From Pseudomonadota bacterium (GTDB taxonomy: Bacteria > Pseudomonadota > Alphaproteobacteria > Rhizobiales > Afifellaceae): 5,796 nt of DNA. Positions 5,632-5,796 of the stretch are shown in pieces. A program made the translations under genes and the position numbers. The DNA lies in the NCBI GenBank assembly GCA_023417735.1, contig JAEZEK010000428.1:1-5796 (forward strand), written 5' to 3'. The notes under the pieces were generated by a model, which saw only the letters and a program-made list of their open reading frames with translations, did not search any database and had not been told where the DNA came from. How positions within the stretch are numbered: position 1 is the first letter of the stretch; every line of letters begins with the position of its first letter.

Positions 5632-5796
5632 TCTTCGGCTCCATGGCCAATGCCCGCGCAATCGCCACGCGCTGTGCCTGGCCGCCCGACAGCGAGCCCG
5701 GATACGCGTCCGCCTTGTCCGCCAGGCCCACCTTGCCGAGCAGCTCCATCGCCTTCGTCCGAGCCGCTTCGATCGGACGCTTGCGCACCTCGACCG
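5576..5796 (-). pseudogene. Amino-acid ABC transporter ATPase remnant, C-terminus lost; N-terminus outside window
   Basis: The visible part encodes the middle of an ATPase of the polar amino acid uptake group (GlnQ/HisP/AapP type), which powers import through a membrane permease. The signature motif LSGGQ is at 5678-5692, followed by [14 protein letters not shown], the Walker B segment IMLFDEP with Asp and Glu at 5615-5620, and the D-loop TSALDPEM. Walker A would be to the right, beyond the window. Family similarity ends at the Val encoded at 5576-5578. There, family members continue with about 80 more residues including the H-loop (VTHEM). Here the frame instead runs on through the antisense of the orphan promoter and the 91-aa gene to a stop at 5354-5356. 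Without the H-loop histidine the product should not hydrolyse ATP normally. It is most likely a truncated pseudogene, unless the join is an assembly error. Confidence 0.8.

Noticed and set aside
1..5796. Insertion sequence or prophage explaining the ABC ATPase breakpoint
   Set aside because: No transposase, integrase or terminal inverted repeats were found in any frame; only the join itself is visible.

Overview
The window looks like chromosomal DNA from a GC-rich alphaproteobacterium, most likely a Hyphomicrobiales member of the Methylobacterium type. The reasons are the strong G/C preference at third codon positions, EcfG-like promoter motifs (GGAAC-N16/17-CGTT), a cytosolic REC-DUF3369 sensor kinase, and small proteins of a kind I associate with that group. 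The genus is a guess. I see no rRNA, tRNA, CRISPR array or intact insertion sequence.

Layout from left to right. (1) At 1-1266 (+) is the 3' part of a GGDEF-EAL cyclic-di-GMP protein whose N-terminus lies outside the window. (2) At 1309-1880 (-) are two overlapping genes for small membrane proteins of unknown function, converging on the GGDEF-EAL gene. (3) At 2008-4469 (-) is a two-component pair. A soluble hybrid kinase (REC, DUF3369, HisKA, HATPase) is followed by an OmpR/PhoB-type response regulator, with stop and start codons overlapping. All four minus-strand genes read the same way and might form one transcription unit, although 127 bases with a hairpin separate the regulator from the small membrane genes. 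(4) At 4470-4765 is a divergent intergenic region with an exact EcfG-like promoter facing right. (5) At 4766-5483 (+) are two small genes with good ribosome binding sites. One encodes a 137-residue protein built from two copies of a helix-wing-like unit; the other encodes a 91-residue conserved hypothetical protein. (6) At 5484-5796 is a rearranged end. A second EcfG-like promoter, a near-perfect Shine-Dalgarno and an ATG run, after a few codons, into the antisense of a polar-amino-acid ABC transporter ATPase gene. That ATPase gene has lost its 3' end at the same point.

How the parts may work together. The kinase and regulator are almost certainly partners. The 4766/5208 pair probably belongs to the general stress regulon (PhyR/NepR/EcfG), which acts independently of the adjacent two-component pair unless shown otherwise. 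The c-di-GMP protein is a separate signalling gene. The most unusual points are the two EcfG-like sites within 850 bases, the internal duplication in the 137-residue protein, the two TTGA start-stop overlaps, the Asp-to-His change in the EAL metal motif, and the breakpoint at about 5565-5580.
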